Source of the DNA: a virus
Virus record (IMG/VR): IMGVR_UViG_3300031857_001492
Location: 1-22,664 of that record
Reading direction: 5' to 3' (one strand)
DNA: 22,664 bases
The first letter of the stretch is position 1. Every line of letters starts with the position of its first letter. The translations under genes were made by a program, and so were the position numbers. The notes below the pieces were generated by a model that worked only from the letters and a program-made list of their open reading frames with translations, had not been told where the DNA came from and searched no databases. Positions 1 through 6,198 of this stretch are shown in pieces.

Positions 1-488
1 TCCTCCAGTAATCCAAACGCCACCCCCAGCGCAATCATTGAACGGCGATCGCCCATCCGCTGGGTGCGCAGCTTCAGCGCCTCAATACTGCGCCGCGCCT
101 CTATCACCAGTCCCACCGCCTGCTGCACCTCACGGGCCATTGGGCTGTACTGCTCAACAACGGTAGGCGCCACCTGGGTTACGGGTCGCACCGATGCCAC
201 GCGAGGCTCCTGCGGAGCGCTGGGAACCACCCGCACCACCTTGATCAGCTTGCTTGCCTGGTGCTCGCGCCATTGCTCAGCAGCCACCGGATCGCGCCAT
301 TCAAACGCCGGGTGCAAAGGCGCCTCTTCTGGCCGCGCCTCGGCAACCACTGCCGCAGGCTTGATCGTGCCATCACGGCGGCGGATGCGGTCTAGCTCGC
401 TGCCAGCCGTCTGGGCATCAATGCCTAGCACTTCATCGCCATCTTCGATCCTGAAAGTGAATTGGGGTTCAGTTTTGGTGAAATTCAT
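1..488 (-). CDS. Hypothetical phage protein, 3' end cut by window edge
   Basis: This leftward gene starts at ATG 488-486 and stays open for about 162 codons to the window edge, so its C-terminus is missing. The start MNFTKTEPQF is followed by an acidic stretch and then by HPAFEWRDPVAAEQWREHQA (about residues 58-77) and KLIKVVRVV. From memory, short phage proteins of unknown function carry a similar HPAFEW...AEQWR-HQA...IR-VRVV block; this was not searched. The remainder is helical and rich in Arg, Glu and Ala, with no signal peptide. It has its own leader with a promoter-like element and a GC stem-loop just upstream (513-555). No clear Shine-Dalgarno sequence precedes the ATG. Opposite-strand reading frames here look like shadows. 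The gene is well supported; its function is unknown. Confidence 0.75.
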   Translation of the reverse strand, partial: MNFTKTEPQFTFRIEDGDEVLGIDAQTAGSELDRIRRRDGTIKPAAVVAEARPEEAPLHPAFEWRDPVAAEQWREHQASKLIKVVRVVPSAPQEPRVASVRPVTQVAPTVVEQYSPMAREVQQAVGLVIEARRSIEALKLRTQRMGDRRSMIALGVAFGLLE

Positions 489-512
489 TTGATCGGGGGA
501 TAAAGGGAATGA

Positions 513-555
513 GGGGGCCCATTCAAGCCCCCATTCTGATACACGTCGGTAACGG
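513..555 (-). promoter_or_regulatory. Leftward promoter-like leader with 5' stem-loop
   Basis: Read on the minus strand, this stretch has CCGTTACCGAC (complement of 545-555), then TATCAG (536-541) as a possible -10, then a stem-loop GGGGGC/GCCCCC (513-518 with 527-532, 8-nt loop), and the ATG at 488. The order matches the rightward leaders at 19779 and 20626, where CCGTAACGG is followed by CTACTAT and a GC stem-loop. No T-tract follows the stem on either strand, so it is less likely to be a terminator. The assignment rests on pattern similarity only. Confidence 0.4.
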
Positions 556-955
556 CAGCCATGCCAGCCATGACTGACCGCGCCAGACCACATCGTTCCT
601 TGACTCGCCTGCCTCACGCTGCGAAGCGTTGCCTTACTGGCCATGCCTGCAACGCCATGCCGTGCCTCGATCGCGCCTGAACTCGCCACACCGTGCCTGC
701 AATGCCGTGCCTGAGCTGACAACGCCATGGCTCACCATGCCTGCCGCATCTAGCCGTGCCTCTCCGGTCCTTGCCATGCCTGCATTGCCATGTCATGCAC
801 GAGCCCGACCACGCCTAACCAGCCAGGCCAGGTCAGGCCGTGACTTGCGAATCCATGCCTGCCAGACCTTGCCGCAGCGTGCCGACCTTGCAAATCCATG
901 CCTGCCATCCTTGTAAAACCTTGCGACGTGGCGCCTTACCTAACCTGCCGTGCCA
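556..955. repeat. Degenerate repeat-rich intergenic region (GCCATGCCTGC-type units)
   Basis: About 400 bp between two leftward genes contain no convincing gene but many imperfect short units of the type C-C-R-T-G-C-C-T-G-C. Clear copies start near 641, 660, 691, 705, 735, 754, 774, 853 and 897. A longer pair is visible: AATCCATGCCTGCCA recurs at about 850 and 894, each followed by CCTTG within a few bases. Spacing is irregular, so this is not a CRISPR array or a simple satellite. Read on the minus strand the units are GCAGGCAYGG. Short open frames across it are Cys/Pro/Arg-rich by-products of the repeats. A protein-binding array or a replication origin is possible but unproven. Confidence 0.6.
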
Positions 956-998
956 GTTCAGTGGCGGCGGCAAAGCCACCGCCAAGGGGGTTTCCGCG

Positions 999-1655
999 TC
1001 ACACTATCTCGAACAGGCCATAGCCCAGCCCGGCGCTGTTTTTGCTATCGGGTCGGCCTTCGCCGATGCCGACCTGTAATCCAACCCGCGAGATCAGGTT
1101 TACCACGTCCGAGCTGGTCAGCATCCCGGCGTCATACCTGATGTTGAGTACGGCGGCCCAGTTTCGATACATGGGTCGGCAGCGCAGGTCAATCACGCCG
1201 GTAGCATTCCTGGTGTGGGCCACCCATTGCTCAGCTTCCCCTTCAGTTAGCCGCACCAGCGGGGCACCATCGACCCGATCGAAACCATCTTCTTTTACGT
1301 TGAAAGCCAGCTTTGCATGGGTCATTTTATACCCTACGGCTCGACAAGCGGAGATAGCGCCAGAGCGAAACGCAGCGGCGTTAATGCCCTCCCAGCCCTC
1401 ATGTGATACATGCTTTGCATCCTCAAAAAGGGCGTCAAAGTTTTTTGGCTCGCGTACTTTCTTGGCCTTTGCGGTGCTGCCGGCCTCCTGCGTAGCTCTC
1501 ATCATCTCCATGGCCTTGGCGGAGAATCTGTTGATTACCAGCGGAGCGGTGCCCCGGATGTTGATCGCCAGGTACCTGAAGTTCGGCGGTTTGATGCTGA
1601 TCGCCTCTTCGGTTGCGCCGCTTGCGGGTTTGGCCTTGGCCTTGGTCGTCGCCAT
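999..1655 (-). CDS. Hypothetical phage protein with Gly-rich C-terminus
   Basis: This 218-residue protein starts at ATG 1655, chosen because the stretch further upstream overlaps the divergent gene and promoter. A Lys/Ala-rich N-terminal tag (MATTKAKAKPASG) precedes a folded region beginning FRYLAINIRGTAPLVINRFS (about residues 26-45). The end is G-L-Q-V-G-I-G-E-G-R-P-D-S-K...G-L-G-Y-G-L-F-E-I. The pairing of an N-terminal 'G-T-A-P-L-V-x-N-R-F' strand with a C-terminal glycine-rich loop recalls RAMP-type (Cas5/6/7-like) ferredoxin folds, but this is only a resemblance. No CRISPR genes are nearby. It is transcribed away from the Gp157 gene and its leader contains a clean stem-loop. A curious feature is that its N-terminal tag closely matches that of the divergent neighbour. 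Confidence 0.8.
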   Translation of the reverse strand: MATTKAKAKPASGATEEAISIKPPNFRYLAINIRGTAPLVINRFSAKAMEMMRATQEAGSTAKAKKVREPKNFDALFEDAKHVSHEGWEGINAAAFRSGAISACRAVGYKMTHAKLAFNVKEDGFDRVDGAPLVRLTEGEAEQWVAHTRNATGVIDLRCRPMYRNWAAVLNIRYDAGMLTSSDVVNLISRVGLQVGIGEGRPDSKNSAGLGYGLFEIV

Positions 1656-1690
1656 GTTGATGTTTTCGGAGGGGGCGTGCCGCCGGCTGT

Positions 1691-1720
1691 AAGCCGTTGC
1701 GGCTTTCAAATGGTATCGTA
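1691..1720 (-). promoter_or_regulatory. Divergent promoter region with 5' stem-loop
   Basis: Between the divergent starts at 1655 (-) and 1747 (+), the minus strand shows TACGAT (complement of 1715-1720) as a -10 candidate. About ten bases further on is a perfect stem-loop, AAGCCG-CAA-CGGCTT (1691-1705), near the predicted RNA 5' end. On the plus strand TATCGT (1714-1719) covers almost the same bases, so one near-symmetric sequence could supply the -10 for both directions. No good -35 is evident on either strand. Confidence 0.4.
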
Positions 1721-1746
1721 CGTAGGGCAATACGAAACCACCACCG

Positions 1747-2358
1747 ATGACCACCACCAAGGCCAGCGCCAAGCCTGCTGCCGCCAAGCCCGCGACCACA
1801 GACGAGAAGCCCAGCAACCTGTACGCCTTGACCTGCGACGCCTACCACCTGGAGGTCGCCATCACCGAGGCCGCCGAAGGACTGGTCAGTGATGACCCTG
1901 ATGTGGTTGCTGCCGCCACAGCCGAGCTGGAAGCGCTGATTGTCGCCGGCGAAGGTGCCAAGGATGCCCTGATGGCCAAGGCTGACGCTTGGTGCTGGGT
2001 GATCGATCGCCTGCGGGATCAGGCAGCTCTCCGCCGGGCACACGCCACGCGCTTGACCTGCCTGGCTCAGGGTGATGAGCGAAAGGCTGACACGATGCTG
2101 AGCAAGCTGGTCGCTCAACTTCTGTTCTTGGATCCCGCTGCTACGAAATTCAACTTGCCCAGCCATCGGATCAAGAGCACGCCGGTCACCACGGTTGAGA
2201 TTGATGATGACGTGCTTCCTGAGAGCCTGCCCAAGCAGTATCAACGAAACGTGACTACCACGTCGGTTGATTGCATGGCACTGAAGGCTGCCCTCAAAGC
2301 CGGGACCGTCGTCAAGGGCGCAAGCCTGTTGCAGTATCGCTCCTGGCGCCTGGGCTGA
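1747..2358 (+). CDS. Siphovirus Gp157-family protein
   Basis: This 203-residue protein has the layout of the Gp157 family (Pfam PF05565). N-L-Y-A-L-T is followed by a helical region with KADAWCWVIDRLRDQAALRR (about residues 78-97). Then come a long helix, a strand segment IKSTPVTTVEIDDDVLPESL, and the end V-D-C-M-A-L-K-A-A-L-K-A-G...V-K-G-A-S-L-L. Family members sit in replication/recombination modules of tailed phages, and one was linked to phage resistance in Streptococcus thermophilus. Their biochemistry is unsettled. The first 20 residues are a Lys/Ala/Thr-rich tag resembling that of the divergent gene at 1655. The start is an ATG preceded by ACCACCACCG rather than a Shine-Dalgarno sequence. 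Confidence 0.85.
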   Translation: MTTTKASAKPAAAKPATTDEKPSNLYALTCDAYHLEVAITEAAEGLVSDDPDVVAAATAELEALIVAGEGAKDALMAKADAWCWVIDRLRDQAALRRAHATRLTCLAQGDERKADTMLSKLVAQLLFLDPAATKFNLPSHRIKSTPVTTVEIDDDVLPESLPKQYQRNVTTTSVDCMALKAALKAGTVVKGASLLQYRSWRLG

Positions 2359-2393
2359 CCCTGCTCCTTGTGCTACCACCACCACCAACCACC

Positions 2394-2783
2394 ATGTTTC
2401 CTTGTCCCCATTGCAACGCTCACACCCCTCAGGTACTGGAGAGTCGTTTCCCGAGCAAAAAGGTGCTCAAGCGTCGCCGCTATGAATGCCAAACCTGCAA
2501 GGGCAGGTTTACCACCTATGAACGCCTTTCGGTTGATCAAGCTATGGCTGCCGAATCAATGCCAATCCAGGCGTTGGAGCTTGGGATGCGGGCTTACAAC
2601 TCGTTGCGGCGGCGAGGTATTGACACGGTTGATGTTCTGCAAAAGTTTTCTGCTGATGAGCTGCTGAGCTTCCGCAACTTTGGCCCTGAATCGTTGCTCG
2701 ACGTTCAGGTGTCTATGGCCCTTCATGGGCTGGCCTTGCGTAAGTATCGGCCTGCCAGTAGGCGGCGGCCTGGTTCCGCTTGA
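2394..2783 (+). CDS. NrdR-like zinc ribbon fused to RNA polymerase alpha-CTD-like domain
   Basis: This 129-residue protein has two recognisable parts. Residues 1-45 form a zinc ribbon of NrdR type: C4-x2-C7 and C32-x2-C35, with V-L-E-S-R, K-R-R-R-Y-E-C and the hallmark G-R-F-T-T-Y-E-R. Residues 57-115 match the C-terminal domain of RNA polymerase alpha, with its two helix-hairpin-helix-like segments (LELGMRAYNSLRRRGIDTV, then LLSFRNFGPESLLDV). Counterparts of E. coli DNA-contact residues R265, N268, G296 and S299 are kept (R66, N69, G97, S100), but K298 is replaced by E99. The ATP-cone of true NrdR is absent. I infer a DNA-binding or RNA-polymerase-directed regulator; its target is unknown. 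The start is ATG 2394 after an ACCACC-rich leader, because the upstream in-frame codons overlap the Gp157 gene. Confidence 0.85.
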   Translation: MFPCPHCNAHTPQVLESRFPSKKVLKRRRYECQTCKGRFTTYERLSVDQAMAAESMPIQALELGMRAYNSLRRRGIDTVDVLQKFSADELLSFRNFGPESLLDVQVSMALHGLALRKYRPASRRRPGSA

Positions 2784-2795
2784 TCCATGGCCCTG

Positions 2796-2813
2796 GCACC
2801 CGCCGGGGCTTTT
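2796..2813 (+). terminator. Possible weak intrinsic terminator
   Basis: Just after the alpha-CTD-like gene, bases 2796-2809 can form a short GC stem (GC-CCC with GGG-GC, three-base loop, one bulged A), directly followed by TTTTG. It lies before the next promoter. The stem is short and the T-run has only four bases, so this is tentative. Confidence 0.35.
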
Positions 2814-2831
2814 GCTTGGCCCGTGCTGCGA

Positions 2832-2925
2832 CAGTTTGTAAAGCACGATGGCGGCAGAGCTTTCCGAAAGCCGGTTTTATGGCTTATGATTTGTGGACCG
2901 GGGACGACCCGGTTACCACCGCCGA
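2832..2925 (+). promoter_or_regulatory. Phage promoter-leader, copy upstream of 2933
   Basis: TTGTAAAGC at 2836-2844 matches the boxes at 19748 and 20595. Downstream are GGCT, a -10 candidate TATGAT (2885-2890), and a perfect stem-loop ACCGGG-GACGA-CCCGGT running into TACCACC. The next ATG is at 2933. Box-to-GGCT distance is 45 bp here and 43 bp in the other two copies. Since this element would otherwise fall inside a coding region, it favours the start at 2933 over upstream in-frame ATGs. Confidence 0.6.
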
Positions 2926-2932
2926 TCAACCC

Positions 2933-3217
2933 ATGGCCCAAGCACTGGCTGACGCACTCGACATCATCGCGGCCCACCCGCTTTGCACCGACACCAAGGT
3001 GGAGCAGGGTGACCGCTCTTACCTGCACTTCTTCATCGAGAACGAAAACACAGGCGACCCCAGCTGGGTTGAAGACCTGCACAAGGATCTCACCAGCTAC
3101 GACCAAGACGGCCCCTACCGCATCACCGTCTACCTGCCGCAACAGGAAGACGACAGCGAACCCGATGACTGGGGCCCCTCGGCTGCCGAGCGCAACCTCA
3201 GCATGTTGCGCCGGTGA
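2933..3217 (+). CDS. Hypothetical acidic protein
   Basis: A 94-residue protein, MAQALADALDIIAAHPLCTD..., rich in Asp and Glu, that ends near WGPSAAERNLSMLRR. No family is recognised. The middle (SYLHFFIENENTGDPSWVED) and the strand R-I-T-V-Y-L-P look like a small alpha/beta fold. The start at 2933 is preferred because a promoter -10 and a leader stem-loop occupy the bases before it. In-frame ATGs at 2780 and 2882 lie in or before the promoter. A GGGCCC-type hairpin follows the stop. The single-gene transcription unit suggests separate regulation. Confidence 0.7.
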   Translation: MAQALADALDIIAAHPLCTDTKVEQGDRSYLHFFIENENTGDPSWVEDLHKDLTSYDQDGPYRITVYLPQQEDDSEPDDWGPSAAERNLSMLRR

Positions 3218-3227
3218 TTTTGCCCAT

Positions 3228-3253
3228 GGGCCCCAAGTGGGCCCTAATTATTT
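3228..3253 (+). terminator. Intrinsic terminator-like hairpin
   Basis: GGGCCC (3228-3233), loop CAAGT, GGGCCC (3239-3244) form a perfect six-base stem followed by TAATTATTT. It lies 11 bp after the stop at 3217 and before the next gene at 3275. The position and T-rich tail fit a rho-independent terminator. Confidence 0.6.
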
Positions 3254-3274
3254 CACCCACCACCCCACGCCCCA

Positions 3275-3544
3275 ATGCCAACCCACACCCCCCGCCAGCA
3301 GCCGGTAGCTGCAGCCCTTGATCAACTGCTGGCTGATGCCGAGGCCAGGGCTGCAGCTATCGAAGACAACGCCCGCGACGACGGCGTACCAGTTGACGCC
3401 ATAGCCGTTCACGGTTGGTGTCTAAGGCTAAATCGCATAGCAGCCGCACTTCATACGGCTTCCGATAAACGGGCAATTACTGCCCCTTTTGCAAGCATTC
3501 AGGCAAAGACGCCTTTTACGTTTCCCGGCGAGGAGCCGGCGTAA
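3275..3544 (+). CDS. Hypothetical small protein
   Basis: This 89-residue protein has a Pro/Thr-rich start, then an Ala-rich helix (VAAALDQLLADAEARAAAIE), the segment VHGWCLRLNRIAAALH, and the end FTFPGEEPA. No known domain is recognised and no membrane segment is seen. It starts at ATG 3275 after the leader CACCCACCACCCC, which has no Shine-Dalgarno sequence. It ends four bases before the next ATG (3548). It opens a long compact series of rightward genes that continues to 7394. Confidence 0.65.
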   Translation: MPTHTPRQQPVAAALDQLLADAEARAAAIEDNARDDGVPVDAIAVHGWCLRLNRIAAALHTASDKRAITAPFASIQAKTPFTFPGEEPA

Positions 3545-3547
3545 TCC

Positions 3548-3733
3548 ATGGTCTACACAATCACCTACTACCTCGCCCCACGCAATGACACCCATGACCA
3601 GCCCAGCAACCCTCAACAGACGGAATGGATCACCCCAGAAGGGTGGTCAACCGACAGGGCAAAAAGCAGCTTTGAGGCCCGCCACCTTGGCGTCACCGTC
3701 TTTTCTTGTGAGCCCATCGGTGACGGCATCTAA
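3548..3733 (+). CDS. Hypothetical small protein
   Basis: This 61-residue protein begins MVYTITYYLAPRNDTHDQ and ends VFSCEPIGDGI. The composition is balanced and third codon positions are GC-rich, so it looks coding, but no family is recognised. Its 3' end overlaps the proposed GTG start of the next gene by 14 nt. Confidence 0.6.
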   Translation: MVYTITYYLAPRNDTHDQPSNPQQTEWITPEGWSTDRAKSSFEARHLGVTVFSCEPIGDGI

Positions 3734-3974
3734 GCCGTTCCTTTCCCCGACCTGCCGCCCCTCGCCCCGCCCGCCCGCTCCCCGTCACCAGGCCGCCGGT
3801 AACAGGCTGGACGGCGCCATAGTGGCCGGCCTGCTATTGCTTGGCAATCACCTACTGCTGTGGGTGCTGCTGCTGGGAGGGGCCCTCCTGCTCCCCCAGG
3901 TGCTGGCGATGCGGGACGCCGTGCAGATCCTGCAGTACGAACGATCCGTCGCCCCGGTGCTGCGCAATGACTGA
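3720..3974 (+). CDS. Small predicted membrane protein
   Basis: This 84-residue protein uses a proposed GTG start at 3720, inside the end of the preceding gene. A Pro/Ser/Arg-rich N-terminus precedes a strongly hydrophobic stretch, about residues 34-63 (A-I-V-A-G-L-L-L-L-G-N-H, then LLLWVLLLGGALLLPQVLAM). This could be one long or two short membrane helices. A short charged tail follows (RDAVQILQYERSVAPVLRND). Size and topology would allow a holin-like or other phage membrane role, but no family signature is seen and the gene is not beside the lysozyme-like gene. The open frame extends further upstream without a better start. The stop overlaps the next ATG by 8 nt. Confidence 0.55.
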   Translation: MTASKPFLSPTCRPSPRPPAPRHQAAGNRLDGAIVAGLLLLGNHLLLWVLLLGGALLLPQVLAMRDAVQILQYERSVAPVLRND

Positions 3975-4329
3975 AGCCACCACATCGGCGCCGTGCTGCG
4001 GAAACTGCCGCTACAGCGTGATAAACGGTCAACTGGGAACTTGTCACCGCTACGCCCCCAGGCCAGACGCAAACGGTACTTGGGCGGCATGGCCTCTGAT
4101 TCAACCCTCTGACTGGTGTGGGGAATGGGAGTCGCACGCCCCCGACCCTGCCCCCCCAGTATCACTAGAAGACGTGCGGGCTCTGGCCGACTTCATGGCC
4201 CAGACCGGCGCAACGCCCTTGTTCGACGGGTTTGACGGGCCGCCGGCTCCGCCCATACCCGAAGCACCCCCGGCGACCGCCGAGCCGGAATTTCTTACCT
4301 ACGACAAACTCGAGGATCCACTTCTATGA
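3967..4329 (+). CDS. Cysteine-rich small phage protein
   Basis: This 120-residue protein starts at ATG 3967. The N-terminal half has Cys pairs and Trp that look metal-binding: A-P-C-C-G-N-C-R-Y...G-T-C-H-R-Y-A-P...W-P-L...D-W-C-G-E-W-E (about residues 9-55). Small phage proteins with C-x2-C, C-x-R-Y-P-P and D-W-C-G-E motifs are common and uncharacterised, as I recall. The second half is Pro/Ala-rich with an acidic helix (SLEDVRALADFMAQTG) and ends in an acidic tail. The stop overlaps the next start in ATGA. Confidence 0.75.
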   Translation: MTEATTSAPCCGNCRYSVINGQLGTCHRYAPRPDANGTWAAWPLIQPSDWCGEWESHAPDPAPPVSLEDVRALADFMAQTGATPLFDGFDGPPAPPIPEAPPATAEPEFLTYDKLEDPLL

Positions 4330-4505
4330 TCACCACCACGTACCAACTTGGCTGGTATATCAAGCGCGTTCCAGGCCCTGGCCGCCGCGCCTTGGTTGGC
4401 ACCGAAATGGTTGCCGATTTCGATGCCGCGATCGACAAGATCAAAGACTTGCTGGCCGAAGGACATGAGGTGCGGATTCTCCCGCTGCCAACGGTGAAGC
4501 CATGA
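4326..4505 (+). CDS. Hypothetical 59-residue protein
   Basis: A short gene between two ATGA overlaps, beginning MITTTYQLGWYIKRVPGPGR and ending RILPLPTVKP. Its central part, E-M-V-A-D-F-D-A-A-I-D-K-I-K-D-L-L-A-E-G-H-E-V-R, looks like a helix followed by a strand. The exact 4-nt overlaps with both neighbours (4326-4329 and 4502-4505) and GC-rich third positions support it as a real, translationally coupled gene. Function is unknown. Confidence 0.65.
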   Translation: MITTTYQLGWYIKRVPGPGRRALVGTEMVADFDAAIDKIKDLLAEGHEVRILPLPTVKP

Positions 4506-4744
4506 CCGCTTGGCAACTCCACGCAACCGAGCCCGATACCTGGCTGGTGTTTGCGCCCTATGGCCAATGCCTTGCCGCAGTCCGACCCCAGGGCACCGGC
4601 GACGACAATTTCTGGGAAGGCGTCATACGCCCAAGGCCCGACCAGCTTTACCCAGGCGTCAAGGTCGCCAACTGCCCCGGCAAGGATGCGGCCATGGGCG
4701 TGATTGGCCGGGAGCTGCAGCAGCACTGGCCAGAGGTGGCCTGA
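4502..4744 (+). CDS. Hypothetical 80-residue protein
   Basis: Begins MTAWQLHATEPDTWLVFAPY and ends GVIGRELQQHWPEVA. It has several Trp residues and a central G-D-D-N-F-W-E-G-V-I-R-P-R-P segment. No family is recognised. It starts in an ATGA overlap with the 59-residue gene and its TGA stop shares one base with the ATG of the methyltransferase gene (TGATG), so the three genes are probably translated together. Confidence 0.7.
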   Translation: MTAWQLHATEPDTWLVFAPYGQCLAAVRPQGTGDDNFWEGVIRPRPDQLYPGVKVANCPGKDAAMGVIGRELQQHWPEVA

Positions 4745-6198
4745 TGTTCAACCCTGACTTCTACCCCACCCCTCCCGAGGTGGCGGCGCTGATGCTTGAC
4801 CCGCTTGACCTGCGGGGCAAGACCATCCTGGAGCCCTCCGCCGGCAAGGGCGACCTGGTGCGCGAATGCCTAGCCCGTGGCGCCTCTGAAGTGCTCTGGT
4901 GCGAGAAGGAGCCGCAGTTGCGGAGCATCTTGGTTGGCCTCCCGGTGCAGACCTTCAAGATGGGCGCCGACTTCCTGGCGCTCACTTCCGCCGAGACGGG
5001 CCACATCGACATGATCGTGATGAACCCGCCATTCAGCGCGGACGAGGCCCACATCCTTCACGCCTGGGAGATCGCCCCGCCAGGTTGCGAGATCGTCGCC
5101 CTGTGTAACTGGAATACCTGCGAAGGCTTTTACCGCCGGCTACAACTGCAACTTGCCAGCCTGGTGGAAGGTTACGGCAGCAAGGAAAACCTTGGGGAGT
5201 GCTTTGCCACCGCCGAACGCCCCACCCGCGTCAGTGTTGGCATGGTGCGCCTCACCAAGCCGGGGCAACGTGTAAGCGCCGCTGATGAGTTCGATGGGTT
5301 CTTCCTTGGCCCTGACGACATCGAAGCCCAAGGCGAAGGCCTGATCCCCTACCGCCGGTCCCGCGACATCGTGAACCGGTACGTGGAAGCCTGCCGCATC
5401 TACGACGAGCAGGTGGAAGCCGGTGTCCGTCTGCGGAATGTGCTAGACGGTTTCTTCGGTGGCGAGCTTGGCTTGCAAGTTACCGTCGAAGGTGCTCCAG
5501 TCACCCGTAACCGCTTTCGCAAGGATCTGCAGAAGACAGCCTGGAAGCACGTCTTTGCCGAGTTCCTGCCCGCGCAGATGGCCACCAGCCAGCTTGCAAA
5601 GGACATCAATGCCTTTGTTGAGCAGCAGAGCAAAATCCCCTTTACTGAACGGAACATCTACCGGATGCTCCAGATCGTCGCCGGCACGCAAGACCAGCGG
5701 GTTGATCGTGCGGTAGAGGAAGCCATCGACAGCCTCACCAAGCACACCAAGGAGAACCGCTGGGGTGTTGAAGGCTGGGTCACGAACAGCGGCTACATGC
5801 TCAACCGCCGCTTCATCCGCGCCTACATGGCGGAGCGTGCCTATGACAACCGTGGCGTCAACATCAAGACCTACGGCAGCCAGAGCGATGAGATCCGCGA
5901 CCTGATCAAGGCGCTGTGCTTCATCACCGGTCGCGCCTACGATGAAGTGGCTCAACCTGACAAGCCAGCCGGTGACGGCAGGTTTTGGCCTGGCGAGTGG
6001 TACGCCTGGGGATTCTTCAAGTTCAAAGCACACCTCAAGGGCACGGTGCATTTTGAGTTTTTGGATGAGGAAGTCTGGGCCGCCGTCAACGCCCGCTACG
6101 CCCGCATCAAGGGGCAAGTGCTGCCTGAGCAGGCAGCCAAGAAGAAACCCCGCCGTAAGGCTGCTGCTGAGCCCGTATCAACCCATTCTTCGCCATGA
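4744..6198 (+). CDS. Class I methyltransferase with C-terminal DUF4942-like region
   Basis: This 484-residue protein has an N-terminal adenine-type DNA methyltransferase fold. It shows Y-P-T-P-P-E-V near the start, SAM-binding motif I ILEPSAGKGDLV (about residues 28-39) and catalytic N-P-P-F (94-97). The rest resembles the DUF4942 family found attached to phage methyltransferases, with F-T-E-R-N-I-Y-R-M-L, N-R-W-G-V-E-G-W-V and R-F-W-P-G-E-W-Y-A-W. It ends in a Lys/Arg-rich tail. It probably modifies adenine in phage DNA, perhaps for protection from host restriction; this is inferred. The start at 4744 follows the TGATG overlap and places the Y-P-T-P motif at the N-terminus. The longer upstream frame overlaps the previous gene and is rejected. 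Confidence 0.85.
   Translation: MFNPDFYPTPPEVAALMLDPLDLRGKTILEPSAGKGDLVRECLARGASEVLWCEKEPQLRSILVGLPVQTFKMGADFLALTSAETGHIDMIVMNPPFSADEAHILHAWEIAPPGCEIVALCNWNTCEGFYRRLQLQLASLVEGYGSKENLGECFATAERPTRVSVGMVRLTKPGQRVSAADEFDGFFLGPDDIEAQGEGLIPYRRSRDIVNRYVEACRIYDEQVEAGVRLRNVLDGFFGGELGLQVTVEGAPVTRNRFRKDLQKTAWKHVFAEFLPAQMATSQLAKDINAFVEQQSKIPFTERNIYRMLQIVAGTQDQRVDRAVEEAIDSLTKHTKENRWGVEGWVTNSGYMLNRRFIRAYMAERAYDNRGVNIKTYGSQSDEIRDLIKALCFITGRAYDEVAQPDKPAGDGRFWPGEWYAWGFFKFKAHLKGTVHFEFLDEEVWAAVNARYARIKGQVLPEQAAKKKPRRKAAAEPVSTHSSP

Noticed and set aside
45-52. HIP1 octamer GCGATCGC as proof of a cyanobacterial chromosome
   Set aside because: Only this one copy was noticed; HIP1-rich cyanobacterial chromosomes would carry many in 22 kb, and many picocyanobacteria and phages lack enrichment, so it is uninformative.
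641-916. CRISPR array
   Set aside because: Units are short, degenerate and irregularly spaced, without constant repeats and unique spacers of even length, and no cas genes are present.
985-1000. Match GGTTTCCGCGTC to the right end of the variable segments, as a possible retroelement template
   Set aside because: The sequence before it is not AAC-rich and shares nothing with the variable core or left end; a 12-bp match in GC-rich DNA can be chance.
629-1079. Short open frames across the repeat region
   Set aside because: Their products are Cys/Pro/Arg/His-rich and repeat-derived, they overlap one another in several frames, and no start context or family is visible.
999-1655. Cas-type RAMP protein
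   Set aside because: The glycine-rich end is suggestive, but there are no cas genes or arrays and the similarity cannot be confirmed by eye.
1435-2388. Long leftward frame opposite the Gp157 gene
   Set aside because: Its product is Gly/Gln/His-rich and low-complexity, and the opposite strand encodes a recognisable Gp157 protein.
4510-4743. N-terminal extension of the methyltransferase from 4510
   Set aside because: It overlaps the gene at 4502-4744, has Arg/Ala-rich shadow composition, and the conserved Y-P-T-P start fits ATG 4744.
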